Positions 1 through 14,700 of a stretch of 64,000 nt of DNA are shown piece after piece. This DNA is from Pseudoscleropodium purum. Its lineage: Eukaryota > Streptophyta > Bryopsida > Hypnales > Brachytheciaceae. A model generated the notes under the pieces. It did not search any database. It was given only the letters and a program-made list of their open reading frames with translations, and was not told where the DNA came from. The stretch covers positions 18,912,501 through 18,976,500 of the forward strand of contig OZ017796.1 of NCBI GenBank assembly GCA_963969395.1. Direction: 5' to 3'. Numbering within the stretch: the stretch's first letter is position 1; every line of letters begins with the position of its first letter. Both the position numbers and the translations under genes were made by a program.

Positions 1-2
1 AG

Positions 3-3000
3 GTTCTGTCAAGGCTGTGTCGAGACCAGGCCGTGGCGCTGGGTGATCTCATGGCTGATAATCCCAAGTGCATCACAGCCCTCGCGGATCGGATCATACA
101 ATCCTCCAGCTTGGAAGTGAAGGTGGGCGGGGCTGCACTGCTCATCTGTGCTGCGAAGGAGCACCGACAGGTGTCCATGGAAGCACTTCGGGATGCCGGG
201 TTCTCGCTGGAGCTCATCCGCTCGCTTGTGGAAATGCTGGGCTTCAAGTCGGTGGAAGACACTGGAGATGACGAAGAGGCCACCAGTGATGTGGAGGAGG
301 AAGAAGTGACGTTCACAGTTGATGAAAGTGGGGTAGCCAGAAGGAAAGAGAGTGGACCCGAGGGAGTCGATGCCGACACGTTTTTAGAATATGGTCCTGC
401 GCTAATCTCAGGTGGCACTGTGGCGCTTTGGTTGCTCTGTATGATTGCTTCCCATGATAGCTTGAGCAAAATTTCCATCACTGAGGCTGGGGCCATTGAG
501 GTTGTTACTGAGAAACTTGCAATCTTTGCACCCAACGCTCGCGAGGTGAGATTTCTGCCACTACAGAATTTGATGTAATTTAGCAACATTACTGTCCAGC
601 GAATCTTGTGATTGCTAGCACACACAGTTATGGCTTAGCTCTGTCCTTTGTTCAATCGATGTTTACACTTACATTATTCATTGCCATCCTTCGTAACCAC
701 TGTAATTCTCCACCTAGGAGGGGTGCAGCATTACTCATTTGAATGCCTTACTCATCAGGTGTAACGATTTGTTTGATCAGGATTGTGGCAAGTTGAATTT
801 AATACTTTAGATCAGACTTAGTTATCAAATGGACCGTGACAATCCTAACCTCACAATACGATTATGCTGATTAAGGTAAAGAGTGTCAAAATTGATTTAG
901 TCCCTCTAGCACCAGTAATAACCTTGTGATAGATGTGTATTCTTGTATTGCCATTGTGAGTGGCAGTAAGTTCACAATTGTAGTGTTGTATGTCCTTGAT
1001 CATTTGCTGTTGTTTTCTTAAGGCCACTAATTCAGTGTGTCGATTTGGGGACTCAGGCAGAAGTAGAGGACAACGGAAGCACATGGGTCAGCGCACTGCT
1101 ACTGGCAATTTTGTTCCAAGACCGAGACGTAACGCGCACTCCCGCAACAATGCGAGCGATACCCTCACTGGCAACTCTCTTGAAATCCCAGGAGACCACC
1201 GACAAATATTTTGCAGCTCAAGCTCTGGCCAGTCTAGTCTGCAACGGCAATCGCGGCACATTGTTAGCCGTGGCCAATTCAGGAGCTGCAGGCGGACTCA
1301 TTCCCATGTTGGGCATGTCGGAATCCGACATCCGCGGCTTGGTGTTGTTGTCTGAGGAGTTTGCCCTGCCTGGCCACCCTGACCAGGTTTCGTTGGAGCG
1401 TTTATTCCGAGTGGACGACATTCGTGTTGGCGCTACTGCTCGCAAAGCCATTCCCATGCTGGTGGACTTACTAAAGCCGCTGCCAGACCGCCCTGGGGCT
1501 TCCCCCTTGGCTTTGGGCCTGTTGATGCAGCTGGCGCATGACAACAACGTCAACAAACTCGCCATGGCCGAGGCAGGCGCCTTGGATGGGTTAACCAAGT
1601 ACTTGTCCATTGGCCCACAGGATGCCATTGAAGAGGCCACAGCCAACCTGCTGCGCATCTTGTTCAGCATTCCTGAGCTGCGGCGACACGATTCAGCAGT
1701 CGCTGCGGTGGAGCAGTTGGTTGCTGTGCTCCGTTTTGGAACTCGAGGCTCTCGTCTGAGTGCAGCTCGTGCTTTGCAGGGACTTTTCGCCGCTGAGCAT
1801 ATCCGGGCAGGTTACGCGGCAGGTCAATCCATCGTCCCACTCGTGGAAATGCTAAGCTCTGGAGTGGAAAAAGAGCAGCGTGTGGCCATTGGTGCACTCA
1901 TCACCCTTTCAGAAGACAATCCTTCCAAGGTGGTGGCGATTGCAGATTCGGAGGCCAATGCTGTGGAGGGTGTCTGCCGAGTGCTGCTCTCGGATTGCTC
2001 CCTGGAGCTCAAAGAGGATTCTGCCAACCTGTGCCGCACGTTGTTTAACAACCCCCGAGTCCGAGCCACTCCAGAGGCAACTTGTTGCATCTCCCCGTTG
2101 GTTGCATTGCTGGACGTGGATTTACCCTCCGCTCAGTATGCCGGCGCTTGTGCACTTGACAACCTCCTTGACGATGAGCAGCAGGCGGAGGCTGTGGCTG
2201 CGAATGGCGCGGTGGTGCCGTTGGTGGATCTGGTTGTCGGCACGAACTACGGTCTGCATGAGGCGGCAGTCAGTGGACTCATTAAGCTTGCCAAGGACCG
2301 TCCTTTGTGCAAGTTGGACATGGTGAAAGGTGGCATCATTGACAACGTGCTGGACATTCTCCCTGAAGCGCCAGATTCGCTCTGTGCGCTCTCGGCCGAG
2401 TTACTGCGCATCCTCACGAACAACAGTAGTATTGCGAAAGGAGTAGCAGCAGCCAAGGTGGTGGAACCGCTTTTCTACACGCTCACAAGGCCGGATTTAA
2501 GCACTTCTGGGCAACACAGTGCAATGCAGGTGCTGGTGAACATTCTGGAGAAGCCGCAGCGGCTTGCCAACCTGACCTTGACTCCCAATCAAGCCATTGA
2601 GCCTCTGGTGCTGCTTCTGGACTCTCCATCCCAGCCAGTGCAGCAGCTGGCAGCCGAGCTTTTGTCCCACCTTCTGGCACAAGAGCAGTTTCAACGCGAC
2701 GTGTTCACACAACAAGCGGTGGTTCCACTTGTGAGACTGGTTGGAGTGGGTGTGTCAAGCTTGCAAAAGGAGGCTATAAGGGCGTTGGAGAGTGCTTCCA
2801 TTAGCTGGCCAAATGCCATTGCGGATGCAGGCGGGATCATTGAACTGTCTGCTCTTTTGCTGCAAACCGATCCACAACCACCTCATGCTCTCTGGGAGGC
2901 CGCAGCTTTAGTACTCTCTAACGTCCTTCGCTTTAGCTCCCAGTACTACTTCAAGGTGCCGGCCGCCGTACTGGTCAAGTTGCTGCGTTCCAGCAACGAG

Positions 3001-5188
3001 GCCACCGTGCTGGTGGCTTTGAGCGCCCTCATTTTGCTGGAGAGGGAAGACTCCTCAAGTGCAGAAAGTATCGCGGAGGCCGGAGCAGTGGAAGCGTTGC
3101 TGGAGCTTCTGCGTTGCCACCAGTGTGAAGAGGCTGCAGCTCGTCTCCTAGAAGCTTTGTTCAACAATTACAAGGTGCGAGATACCAAGGCCGCTAGGCT
3201 TGCGATTGCGCCTTTGGCTCAGTATATGCTGGATCCACAGACGCGCACGCAGCCCGCTCGCCTTTTGGCAGCCCTTGCAGCTGGGGATTTGTTTCAACAC
3301 GAGGGTCTGTCCCGTAGCAATGACGCCGTGTCAGCTTGTCGTGCGCTTGTGAGCTTGCTGGAAGATCAGCCCACGGAAGAGATGAAGATGGTAGCTGTGT
3401 GCGCGCTACAGAACCTTGTGGTGAACAGCCGCGCCAACAAGCGTGCTGTTGCGGAGGCTGGGGGGGTTCAGGTCGTGCAGGAGCTTTTGGGGTCCAGTAA
3501 TCCAGAGAGTTCAGCTCAAGCAGCTATATTGATCAAGCTCCTCTTCGCCAATCACACCATCCAAGAATATGCTTCCAGCGAAATGATCTGTGCTCTAGCA
3601 GGTGAGACACATGCTACATCACAGCAACCGTTATCAGACTTGCTGTCAGAATTTCTGTTACCAGTATACTGTTACTATGAATGCAGTAGAGCATCGCCAC
3701 TCTTACGTCAGAACAATGGCAAATTTCGGATGAAAAATGCGCAATTTATGCCTGCACGGGTGTGGTAAACAAGTGGTCTACCGGCCTTATTTGATTCCTG
3801 GAGATGCTCCTAGGTCTCTCCATCTGTGTACACGCTTGACGTGGTTGTGTATTTATTGTCTTGTGAAACAGCTGCCCTGGAGAAGGACCTGTGGGCTACA
3901 GCTTCGGTGAATGAAGATGTTGCCAAGGCATTGACTATCATGCTGGGCAACTTCAGGCGGTTGCGGTCGACCGATGAAGCTACACAAAGCATTGCACAGC
4001 TAGTGGGTGCTTTGAAGGCTGGAAACGAAGTAGCCCAAGAAGCTGCACTCAATGCTCTCTATCTGCTGCAGGAGGACTGGCCTGATAGTCCTGCAGAAGT
4101 AGGGAAGGCACAAGCTTTGGCTGCAGCGGAAGCCATCCCCATCCTTCAATATTTGGTACGAGAAGGGCCGCCAAGGTTTCAAGAGAAAGCTGAAATTCTC
4201 TTGCAGTTTTTGCCTGGTAGCTTGATGGTCACCGTCAAGCAGGGCCACAATCTTAAGCAATCCGTGGGGAGCACGAATGCCTTCTGCAAGTTGACCCTTG
4301 GGAGTGGTCCTCCACGTCAGACGAAGGTGTGCGAGTCCATTGATTTGGAAGTTCAACTCTGAAAACATATTCTGTCCATGTTTTTTCTTATGTGCAAAGT
4401 GCATGTGATTGCACTACTACCAAATGAATGTATTCTGGTCGTGTTTTTTCTCCATAATTAATTCTCGTCTTGCACGGTGCAGGTTGTAAATCAAAGCGCG
4501 TCTCCGCAATGGAAAGAGGGATTTGCTTGGGCATTCGATAATCCACCTAAAGGCCAAAAGCTTCACATAGCTTGCAAAAACAAGGGTGCTTTTGGGAAGG
4601 TCAGTACGTAACATTCTGGAGCATTTTTTGACTATCTACCCGTTTTTTTTGTACCTGCACTATGTTTGGTAGTAACACTCTTGCCTAATATAGGTGGTCG
4701 GAATACCATTGCTGTAATTTGAACTCAAGATGTGAGGGGATCTTTGCCAAAGAAAGATGTTATAGAATCTGATCATTGTTTTCTCGAGTACCCTAATTCT
4801 TTCTTAAATGAGCAGTTAGGCCCAAGCTGTTAACAGTTCCTGCCAAGAATGGTAGCAGCAGATGGAATTTGAGTTGCTGATTGCTGCATTCTGTTCTTTT
4901 ATTCATTGCGGATTTTTCATGAGACAAACTTGGTACCAGATGATAGCTCTATTTACAACTGAGTTACGAGGGTACCCTTGGCATGTTCTGAAAACCCTCG
5001 TTGATTTGTTGATAAAAATCTTTCATCTCCTGTTGTGTTTGCAGGGTTCACTAGGGAAGGTGACTATTCAGATTGATACAGTGGTGATGCAAGGAACTAT
5101 CAGTGGCCAGTATACATTGCAGCCTGAGACCAACCGAGATGGAACACCTCGAACCTTGGAGGTTGAGTTTCAATGGTCCAATCGATAA
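3..5188 (+). CDS. CSI1: Cellulose synthase-interactive (CSI1-type) armadillo/C2 protein, 3' part
   Basis: Exons read as <3-545, 1057-3601, 3872-4326, 4483-4599 and 5045-5188, giving the last 1267 residues. The 5' part lies outside the window; Arabidopsis CSI1 is about 2150 aa. Residues 1-1145 are stacked armadillo-type helical repeats, with family phrases such as [16 protein letters not shown] and [17 protein letters not shown]. Residues about 1146-1262 form the C-terminal C2 domain ([27 protein letters not shown]), ending in the family-typical WSNR. In this family the protein links plasma-membrane cellulose synthase complexes to cortical microtubules. Introns 1-4 are all GT-AG. The acceptor of exon 2 could also be after 1035, adding seven in-frame residues. 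The frame stays open from 3602 to 3768, so retention of intron 2 would add about 55 residues before a stop. The paralogue (CSI1, 2 or 3) cannot be decided from this part; family membership is very secure. Confidence 0.95.
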
Positions 5189-5743
5189 GCACGTGCATAC
5201 CGCATGCAATTTTCTGGAATTGACGGGCCTTCGTCCATGTGCTGATGGTTAGTTGCGTGCTGAAAGCATAAAACTTGGGGATCTAAGATATTGGAATTCA
5301 TAATCAATAGGTAGCTCAAGTCTCAGATGGAAATACAGCGTATGATACTAGTATTCAGCACATGATAGATTATAATGATTGGACAGAGTTAGCTGTTGGA
5401 CGGAGCTACTTGTAAATGCAGACAACCAACCAGGTTTTGAATTGTAGTCAAGAATTAGAGTTTGGTAATTCATTATATCCTATTGTGTTTTTTTTACTGG
5501 TCTGTGCATTGATTTATACCTGAAGGGGTTATATGGTACACCAGTGATCCTCGTAGTGTCAAATAGTCGACACTCTGGACGACTGCGCGTAGTCGTGTAA
5601 TGTCCAACTCTTTTATTCATCACCATAACAATACAATCGTCTGCTCAAATAAATCGTCAAGACAAAAATCTTTTGTGGCCTGCATTGTAGTTTCTACTTT
5701 GTGGGGCTCGATTACTACTTGCTAAATCTTAATCGTCATTTGA
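5189..5743. other. Convergent 3' intergenic space
   Basis: This 555-bp AT-rich stretch lies between the stop of the CSI1-type gene (+) and the stop of SOQ1 (-). It must hold both 3' untranslated regions. AATAAA-like strings occur on the plus strand near 5648, but cleavage sites cannot be placed. No coding frame is seen. Confidence 0.7.
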
Positions 5744-8700
5744 TTAAACTTTCCCCGTGAAACTTTTCCTTGCATCTTCTACAGGCTTGACCAGTGCGGG
5801 CAAGGTCACTCTTTTCGATGTGTCTCCGCCTCCACTCGAGAAGGGGACGTCAAAGGCTAAAGCCTTATACAGACAAACTTGATCCTCTTCACAGAAATAG
5901 ACCTGCACATTGAGCTCGAAATATCACGATTATTACAGTGAACATGTCAACATTCTTTAACAACTGTGAGAACTCGCCCATCTTCACTGAAATGGGAACC
6001 ATAATAGCACAAATCCGTCTGATCTACCGGTAGTTAAAGCCTTGACAACAGAGAAATTGAAACATTTTAATGCATTTTTGAAATACCGGCAATATCCTCA
6101 TCTAAGACTACCATTTCAAATCCGAGTAAGTCATCTCATACCTTGCACGATACCCTCGTAGCACCTTTAGATGCACCATTAGCGTCACGCTTGAAGTGAA
6201 TAGTTGCAGTGCCATCTGGTCCAATAGTGCCAGCAACAGGGTCCAGGGATATTCCACTGTCGGTCTCCAGTTCCACCTCGTACTTGCTTTGAGCCTCCTG
6301 CAAGATAGTTAGAATAGTAAGAATAGTGCATGAAAAGCACAGCACCAAATCACCGACCTTTAACCAAGAAAAATAAATCAATCCTCCAATTTCACCAGTC
6401 CTAGCATAGAACTAGTCATATGACTTGCTTAGAACCTTCTCCAGTCAACTATAGCAATTCCAATGCACTCCACCCTCTCTAATGACACTGCTATGGGGAC
6501 ACATGGACTTCAAAATGCAATGTTGCCCAATCAGATGTGTGCACAACAAAACAGATTTCGAGGATTTTAAGGAAATGCACAATTACAGAGTGCGTCATTA
6601 GAGAGGTTTGAGCGTAGATGTAGAACTTTGGTCCAGCAAACACATATAATGAACAAATGAGTGAGAACCGTGGACAGAAGTTGTACTCACTTTGCTGAAA
6701 TGATAGCCAGAAGCGAGTGAGATTTGGAGCTGCAAGTCACCATTAAGAGCAGTGACGGGATCGATGCGGATGACTTGGGTGTCAGAGGAGAGCCGTTGGC
6801 GGAGTCTCCGGGGGCCACTGGGAGTGGCAAGAGTGGGAGGCAGGACGCCTTTCAACTCCAAGGTTTCCAACTTGGGTCCGCCTTGTGCATGAAGGTCTAG
6901 CACTCGGATGAGACTATTGTTGGTGTCAGCCACGTAGAGCTTCCCTAAAGCATGCACACCAGCATTGATGCTCAACTATGTCAACACACAAATTTAATTT
7001 CAGACTCTAAGTAGAGTTTTCACATTGGGGCATCTGGCTCCCTGGCTGACTACGCTTAAGCATATTCAGTGTCGGCTACTTTAGTTTGAGCAAATTTTCC
7101 ACTGTACCAATCATCTTGCATCCACCTTTATAGGATTTGATTACTTGATGACACAACTATTCACTCTTATGCAAGATGACATGAATGGTGTCCACCTTAA
7201 TTCAGAGCCCACACTAAGTAGAAAGAAAAGTGTCGTGTCTCAAGTGTGCAATTATTCGACATGGCAAATGGAAGCGGGTGTCAAATCTATAGCTGGCTCA
7301 TATCCATGGAGTCATGTTTTTGAAATTCGGACACTTCAAGGGAAAAAGATGAGTACACTCTTACTCATGATTCCAATCAGTAATATCCACAGTTGTAAAC
7401 CTTCTACAATTAAAAGAACTTACCGTCAACCCCCAATGCCATTCCAGCAGGCTCGGATAGCTGCATAAAAACAAGAAATTCATGTATCACAGAAAGCATA
7501 ACATTTCATTGGCAGACATTCTTGAAAGGAGCTTAAACCGGATAATTGAAGGAAGAAACATGATACTTAAGATGCTCCAACTTCCTAAATCTTCCCTTGC
7601 ATATTTCATTGGCGCAGATTCTCTCACATCTTGAGTTCAAGAATGAAAGCGTTGTTATTAAACCAACTGTTCCAGGCAACTAGAAATTACTACCAGCCGC
7701 AGTGCAACTACACTGAAAAGGGAGGGTGATTAAGACCTCTCTAGAATGGTTCGGGACTGCAACACCCAACATCAGAGAGGGTAATAGTTTTCAAACTAGA
7801 CCGAGTGAAGATACAATTCAATTTTTCGTCTTCAATCTTGTATTAATAAGAACACGCTACATACCTGCCCTGCCTGCGCAACCCCGTCCTTAAATCCAGC
7901 ACTTCCAGTGCCGGCAAGTGTCCTGACCCTCTGACTGCTAGGGTCTAGGACTTTTATCTGCAAAATGACATTGCAGAATGAAAAATGTTCATGCTGCAAG
8001 TAATTCGAAACATGTGACAACGTAACATGTATGTAAAACTAGACAAGGTAGCATAGTGACGCAAAAATTTACCTTATGGTTATAGGAATCGGCAACGTAG
8101 ACCAGACCTTCTGGACTAAAAACAACTCCCAATGGATGCTGCAGCAGCGCCTTGGAACCTACTCCGTCCTGGTCACCAAACTGTTCAAGAGAAACGCAAT
8201 TGAATGTCACAAACAAACTCCAAGAGACCAAGACAATCCTGAGTGCTAACAATCGTTGTCCTAGGCAATGCTTCTAGTGTACTGTGCAGTATAAATAAGC
8301 ATACAAGGTAGAAGATAACCGTTAGGGACCTGATCCTGTCTCCTTTACTGATGCCTATTACCAACATCAACTCATCTATTCATAAACTTGGTTGGCTTAT
8401 TGGCAAGTGCTGTAACCATGATTTGGCTAATGTCTATGGCCACTGCTCTTTGAATGGAAATGGGATTATCTACTGTCACAGTGATCTGCAACCTCCCCCT
8501 TTGAAACTGCATGCTGATAAAAATACATGGTGATAAAAATTAATTTCAACATATTTGACTATTGTACTCGAATATCTCTCCGCAGCTCTCTACACCTTCC
8601 GAAAATCACCTCTAAAGAAGCTAAAATGCTTGAAATGACGCAAATAGAATCCTCTATCTTAGATGTGTCTACTCCACCGTCCCTCCATTCAATCCGTACC

Positions 8701-11700
8701 TGAAATAGGTTATCTGAGAATGTTGGATCGCCACCTGCTAGCAGCTTCGAGCCTCCCGTCGTTAGATCCACTCTTCGAATGGAGCTGCTCTCACTGTCGG
8801 CTAGATACATGGATTTTGAATCTGTGCGAAAAAACCCAAAACAATACTCAAAACATTCTTGGGGATCTCTCCGAATACCCATGGTATCAACGAACAACAA
8901 GTTAAGAAAGGGAATCTAGATTCCTTTAGTTCACAATATTGGGATGAAGCAACTCTGATACAGAAAATACATTCATAATTCTCAGGTATACACATACTGA
9001 ACAGAGGTAAGCATATGAACTCCCAAACCCTTAATTACCAACTCCTCTGGGCAACCGTATAGATTCATACCTGAAGTCAAAGAAATTCCAGAAGGTTGGG
9101 CAAAGGAGGTATCTTTTCCTCTGCATTCCAGACGGCCCACAAAATTGCAGATTTTAAACTGTTTACAAATGCGCATCAACAATGTCCAGTGATTTACACG
9201 AAACCGACAAATGAACATTTCTGAGTCTATTGGCTGAAGATTTCACCACAAAGATAATTTCTGCAGGCCCTTTGGATTAGTCGGTATTACCTTCGCCCAT
9301 TCTGATTGCGCTCATAACCGTCTCCACTAAAAACTGCAGTGGTTCCATCGGCAATGTCATGCCGCCAAATCTGATGCTGACCAGCCAACGCGATATAAAC
9401 ATAACCGGATTCCGCATCATGGGCGACATCCCAAGGTGAGTTGAGGACCTAATCAGACATTTTCAAAGCCAGCAAGGTCGTCAAGAAATGCCGCAATGAG
9501 AAATTGTAAATCTCCTGTGTATGTAGGCTCAGCCCCGGAGGACCAAGTTTGAAAATGCCCAATTCAAACGATCATACTGTAACAAGAATAATTCAGATGG
9601 GACTTTCGCATCACCGGAATCCATAAAGAATATTATTGCATGTGTTCTTCAAAAAATGAAAAAATTGGAGTACCTGACCAGAACCCTTCTTCCCACCTCG
9701 ATAATCTGCACCCTTGGTACCATTTCCAGCTAGTGTCCGCACTGTCTCTTTCACGAAATCGATTTCCCTGCATACTTCTTTTTGTCAGCTGCCCAGAGCT
9801 TCCTGTGAGTGCTTAGAACAAAAGCAAAATAAAGCAGAGAACAGCATGATACACGCTGTATTGATTTGTCCACCACTAATTTAAAATAGTGTGAATTTGG
9901 TAAATTAGTCACATGCATTAATAGGAAAAAATAAACGTAGTGGAATATAAATGCAAGCAGCAGCAGCGACACCATTGTCCTAAAATCAATGTCGAATTCT
10001 CAAACTATGCTTTTCAAGATAGTAAATCGAGTAGAGAGATTTATCTACATGAGCTTGATATTGACGACTTTAAACTTGCGAGAGGGGGAGTTCATGGACA
10101 TGAGAGGCGCGTCAGAAGAATTCGCGGTGGACTCATTCCATGCCAAACGGAGCTTTAGGTTTCATCAAGAAAATGCACAGAGCACTGTACACTAACAATG
10201 CACTTCCAAATTATGCTACATGAACATTCTTTGATCCATTTATTAAATACAAATGTCCTATTTTCGACTCTTATTATCTTCAAGAAATGCATTGCTCCCC
10301 GATTGATTGTAATATATCTTTGCTGACAAAAAGTGCATGTTGCATGTTGCATATTTTGGGATTAGGGCTTAGAGTACAAGATTAGCAGATTCTATGTTGT
10401 GAGCTAAAAAATAAGTGCAAGAGTGCGAGGATTGTAACCTCAGGGCGTGATTCTCAGTGTCAGCAACATAGAGCACGTTCTTCACGGCATTGTAAGCCAC
10501 ACCCTGGGGTCGGTTGAACAAAGCATCCGCGAACGATCCATCCTTGAGACCTTCTCCTCCACCTCCCACTTGCGTGACGAAATTGCCGTCCAAATCGGTT
10601 ACCACCTGGTTTCCAACCACTGCCTCTTGTCAACCCCAACCACACATACCATGCGGGGTTTGGTTGCATCAATTTCAGATATAAATAACAAATAGGTATT
10701 AAAGGAAAAAAAATGCTCAGTACGACTTTGGTTTCCGTACAATGCGGTGATGGTTGCTGTCGGAGATGAACAAGCGGCCATTCACAAGGTCAGTGGTGAG
10801 CTTCCCTGGAAATTTGAGAGGCGAGGCAACGAGACGAGAGTCCTTGTCCCTTTCTAAGCTCGGTATGAGAGGCCGCGAGTCCAAGAGATTCTTCTCTCCG
10901 TAGAATTCAAGCGCTGCCTCTACCAGATCATCTAAATCCTGAACCACAAAACCTAAACATTAGTCACTCGCCTCGCATTACCCCATCAAAAGAAGAAGAT
11001 AATTTCAAGATCGTCAGAATCAAAAGAGAACAAAATGCTTCACAAAAGTTCATCCATACTGATTATCAATCGATAGCTTCAGTGTTGCTTCAATTGATTG
11101 CTGACTTAATACTGATAAGACAATGACGATGTTTTGTGTTGTTTGATGCGATGAGTGCGATACCGACCTCGCGATGGCCTTCGCCAGAGAGCATGGCAAT
11201 CAGTCGGCCCTTGGGACTGACGACAGCCAAAGTGGGCCACGAACTCACGCCCAGTTGCCTCCACATGGTCATCTCGCCATCGTTCACTACGGGGTGCGTC
11301 ACATCGTAACGCAGAACCGCATTGCGGATGGCTCTGGAGTCTTTCTCATTGTCAAACTTCGCTGAGTGCACTCCTACCACCGTCAACGGCCGCTCTCGGT
11401 ACTTGTTCTCCAAGTATGCCAGGTCCGGGAGCACATGCATACAGTTGATGCAACAATATGTCCAGAAATCCAGGACCACCAATTTCCCTTTCAAATCCTG
11501 CCAAGTCCACACCGACAATCCATCAATCCATCCATCCATCCAGCTCCTTCAATCCCTACAGCACCAGCAGACCCAAACAGGGTTTCTTCATGTTCCTTTT
11601 TGTAGTTTGAAGCAGGTTGTATAGGACCTTTCTTGTGCAGTCTAATATGTTTTCATTTTTGACCAATACATCCAAGAATTCTATTGATTTTGGAGGCAAA

Positions 11701-14700
11701 TTCTTTTGCCTCATCTGAGTTCTAGTTTTCACAATACGATCAATTGGATTGCTCATTTTCAAAACAACAATCATTGACCCTTTAGGGGCTAACGTAATGC
11801 GCTATTGTCAATCCATCTACAGGAGAGAATAGTGCAGCAAATGCATTTATTTTACCTTCTTCAGAGACAGAGGGGAGGTGTTGAGCCACTCCAGCTTGGG
11901 TTGGAAGTCGGGTACCGTTTGTCCAGCTCCTCTGCCCACGACAGGAACCATCAGGTCATTATCAGAACTAATCTGTTATCAGAACTAATCACTTCTCCTA
12001 TTAGCACCCACAACTCGCTCAGCAGCTAGAACATACAGTCAGGCCGTTGGAGAAGAATCCATACTTCGTTTCTAGCTCTCTGATGTACTGTTTGAACTGG
12101 CGAACGCGTTCAGGACGAGCCAATTCTGCAGGTCCACCCAGCACATCTTATTAGCGGAGGTCTCACTACTGCACATCAACAAGTTCATGGATTCAGTAGG
12201 TCTTGACAAAAAAAAACTCGCGTGTTGATAATGCAAACAATGGACGGGATTGACTGGGTTAAGAGCCACAAGGATTATAATCGTTAATATTCGTTAAAAT
12301 GGCTTGTTTCAGAGCCCCCAAATTGTGACCATCAAGTGCCCTGAGCTCTGAAAACTAGTACTGGTATAGATCTGAGGTTTAGGCCAGGAGACTGAAACTC
12401 CGAGAATGTCACTGAAATCTACCATTTTACCAGTTACGAGGTTCACAGGAGTTTGAAAATACCAGTTCCGTTTGCAAGGAGTGGCTGACCAACTCCTTGA
12501 AGCGCATTGAGTACAGCCTTGGGAGACGCATAAGATAGTGCCTGCAATCCCAAACCATATATTTTGGGTGTCAGTAGCTCTCAAAGTTAATTTTCACCCG
12601 CGTTGAAAGAGTCCCTCTAGTAGAAAACCCCTCAAAGGTATTCTGGAAAACTTGGCCACGTTAAACCTTGCCAATTTGTTTTTATGCGAATATTAAACGT
12701 AGAGCCTCCCGATTGCAGCATGGCTAGTTTTTCTAGGATACCTCTGGGGAGTGCATTTTCAAGTAGCGAGCTACTTCTTCCGACACCTCATGAATGATCA
12801 GCACTGGGGCACTAAGATATTCAGAAAAAAAAAGGATATTTCTTAGGGTTTCTCAGCATGTAGAGGGGATTTTTGTTTAAGTTTCATATTTTCTCTTTCT
12901 GCCACTGTAAACATCAAGATTGGAAGCAGCTTGAATTTTGGTCAACTGAAGTTCAGACTTGGTGACCAATTTCCTTCAACATAATCGGAACATGTGCGGG
13001 CAAGTCAAACCTTGAGGTGAGTTAAGGCGAAGTAGGAGCTCCCTAAACCAATCCCAAGACTTCCAAGCTTCAGCACCTCACGTCTGGTTGTGGAGTATCT
13101 GCAGAATATGACCCAGTGGAATATTTGTAAATACCCATCGTGGTGTCGTGGATGAGCAATTCTCTCTAAGTGGTCTAGTAGTAAGCATTATGAGTAAAAC
13201 TGGACTATATATTTCAGACATCGAGACTTGCGCAGAACAAGTAGTAAGTCAGAAGCTTTATTATTACAGCCAGCTATGGCGAGCTGGAAGAGACAAGGAA
13301 TGAGACAAGGTCTAAAGCCTAACCCGCCAGGTAATGGAATTTCCACATTGAGGGCTGCCTGATAACTGTCGCTTATGCTAGTATTGACATCCTTCACAGA
13401 GCTCGAACTTTCTGAATTATCAAACCTTTCGGCATCTGCAGAAATTTAAAAAGAGTACACATTTATACAATATCCTTATTTTCTACACCAGAAGTACAAG
13501 CTACCTATGCAGGACAGTGAAGCCCTGCATTACACTTCGATTAAGGGGACACACCTAGCTCTTGTATGTCCTTGAGAGAGATTTTAGAAATATCCGATCT
13601 AACGAGTTGGGGCCCAGCCTCCATCAGCTTCTCCTCACTAAGAGTTGTTGTCACCGAAATACATCTGCAGCAAAGTGGAAGTGGCTAGATATGAACAACC
13701 TATGGATGGAATGTACAGATTACAACTCTGGCAAAATAGAAATTTAAACCAACATCATAAGCAACTAGAGGTGAGGTAAAAAGCTTAGGATCATGGCATT
13801 ATGACGCATTTGAGGTAACAAGTATCTTAGAGAGACAACTAAAAACCTTGTTATCTCAAACATTTTAAGCATGCCATATACAAGCCATATAAGCACCACC
13901 GCTTCAATCTCATTAATGTTACTTGGACTAGTGCTAGGTAGACATTGAACAAATGAGTTAAAAAAATTAAACAAAATGAACCCAATCAAGGTGTAGGATT
14001 TCTTGATATCTCATTGCTTCAACTTGCGGCCCTTAGACTAATACACCGGTCCACTCATATCTTACCCAAATTCATTCAATCGTCAAGCAGAAAGTAAGAA
14101 AGTAAACTGCAACCAAGCATGGTTTGGACAACTGACAATTTCGTACCTCATGCCGGCAGCTCTGGCCGCCTGTACTCCTGCAAGCGCATCTTCAATCACC
14201 ACACACTGAAACCAAAAATTTCAGTTGCTTGAACTTGGAGGTGTTCCACGTTTGAATTTGAAAGATACACGGCTGTGGAATCTTAATCAACGCAAAACCA
14301 AATGGCATTGAACAATACCTCATGTGGTGGCAGACCCAGACTCTCGGCAGCTGCAAAGAAAACGTCCGGAGCAGGCTTCAGGTTTTCAAACAGGTCTGCC
14401 GAGATGATTGAATCGAAACTGCAAGTCACACACTCACTGTTAGAAAACAGCAAAGCATAGCAGCGAGGAAAAAAACACTCTTAAATCTCTACAGATATCT
14501 TCAAGTCCCTCCCCAGTGGAATTCTTCTGTTTATACTTTGATCTTCTAAAGTATCTGTAATTGAATTGGTAATTCGATCGGGTATATCCTACCCTTCTAG
14601 ATTAATAGAACCCCTAAAACTTCAATTTTAAATCAATTCCAATATTGATCATAAACAACAAGAGATCAAAAGATACGAAGGTTCATCTAAAGTTAAATAA

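Noticed and set aside
3602..3768. Continuation of the CSI1-type frame past exon 2.
   Set aside because: A consensus GTGAG donor at 3602 and restoration of the family sequence (ALA then ALEKDLW) at 3872 show this is intron, apart from possible intron retention.
12731..12800. A possible extra exon in SOQ1 intron 9 (minus strand; readable [15 protein letters not shown] before a GT donor).
   Set aside because: The conserved protein runs directly from exon 9 (THLK) into exon 10 ([14 protein letters not shown]), as in Arabidopsis, and no good acceptor with a pyrimidine tract precedes it.
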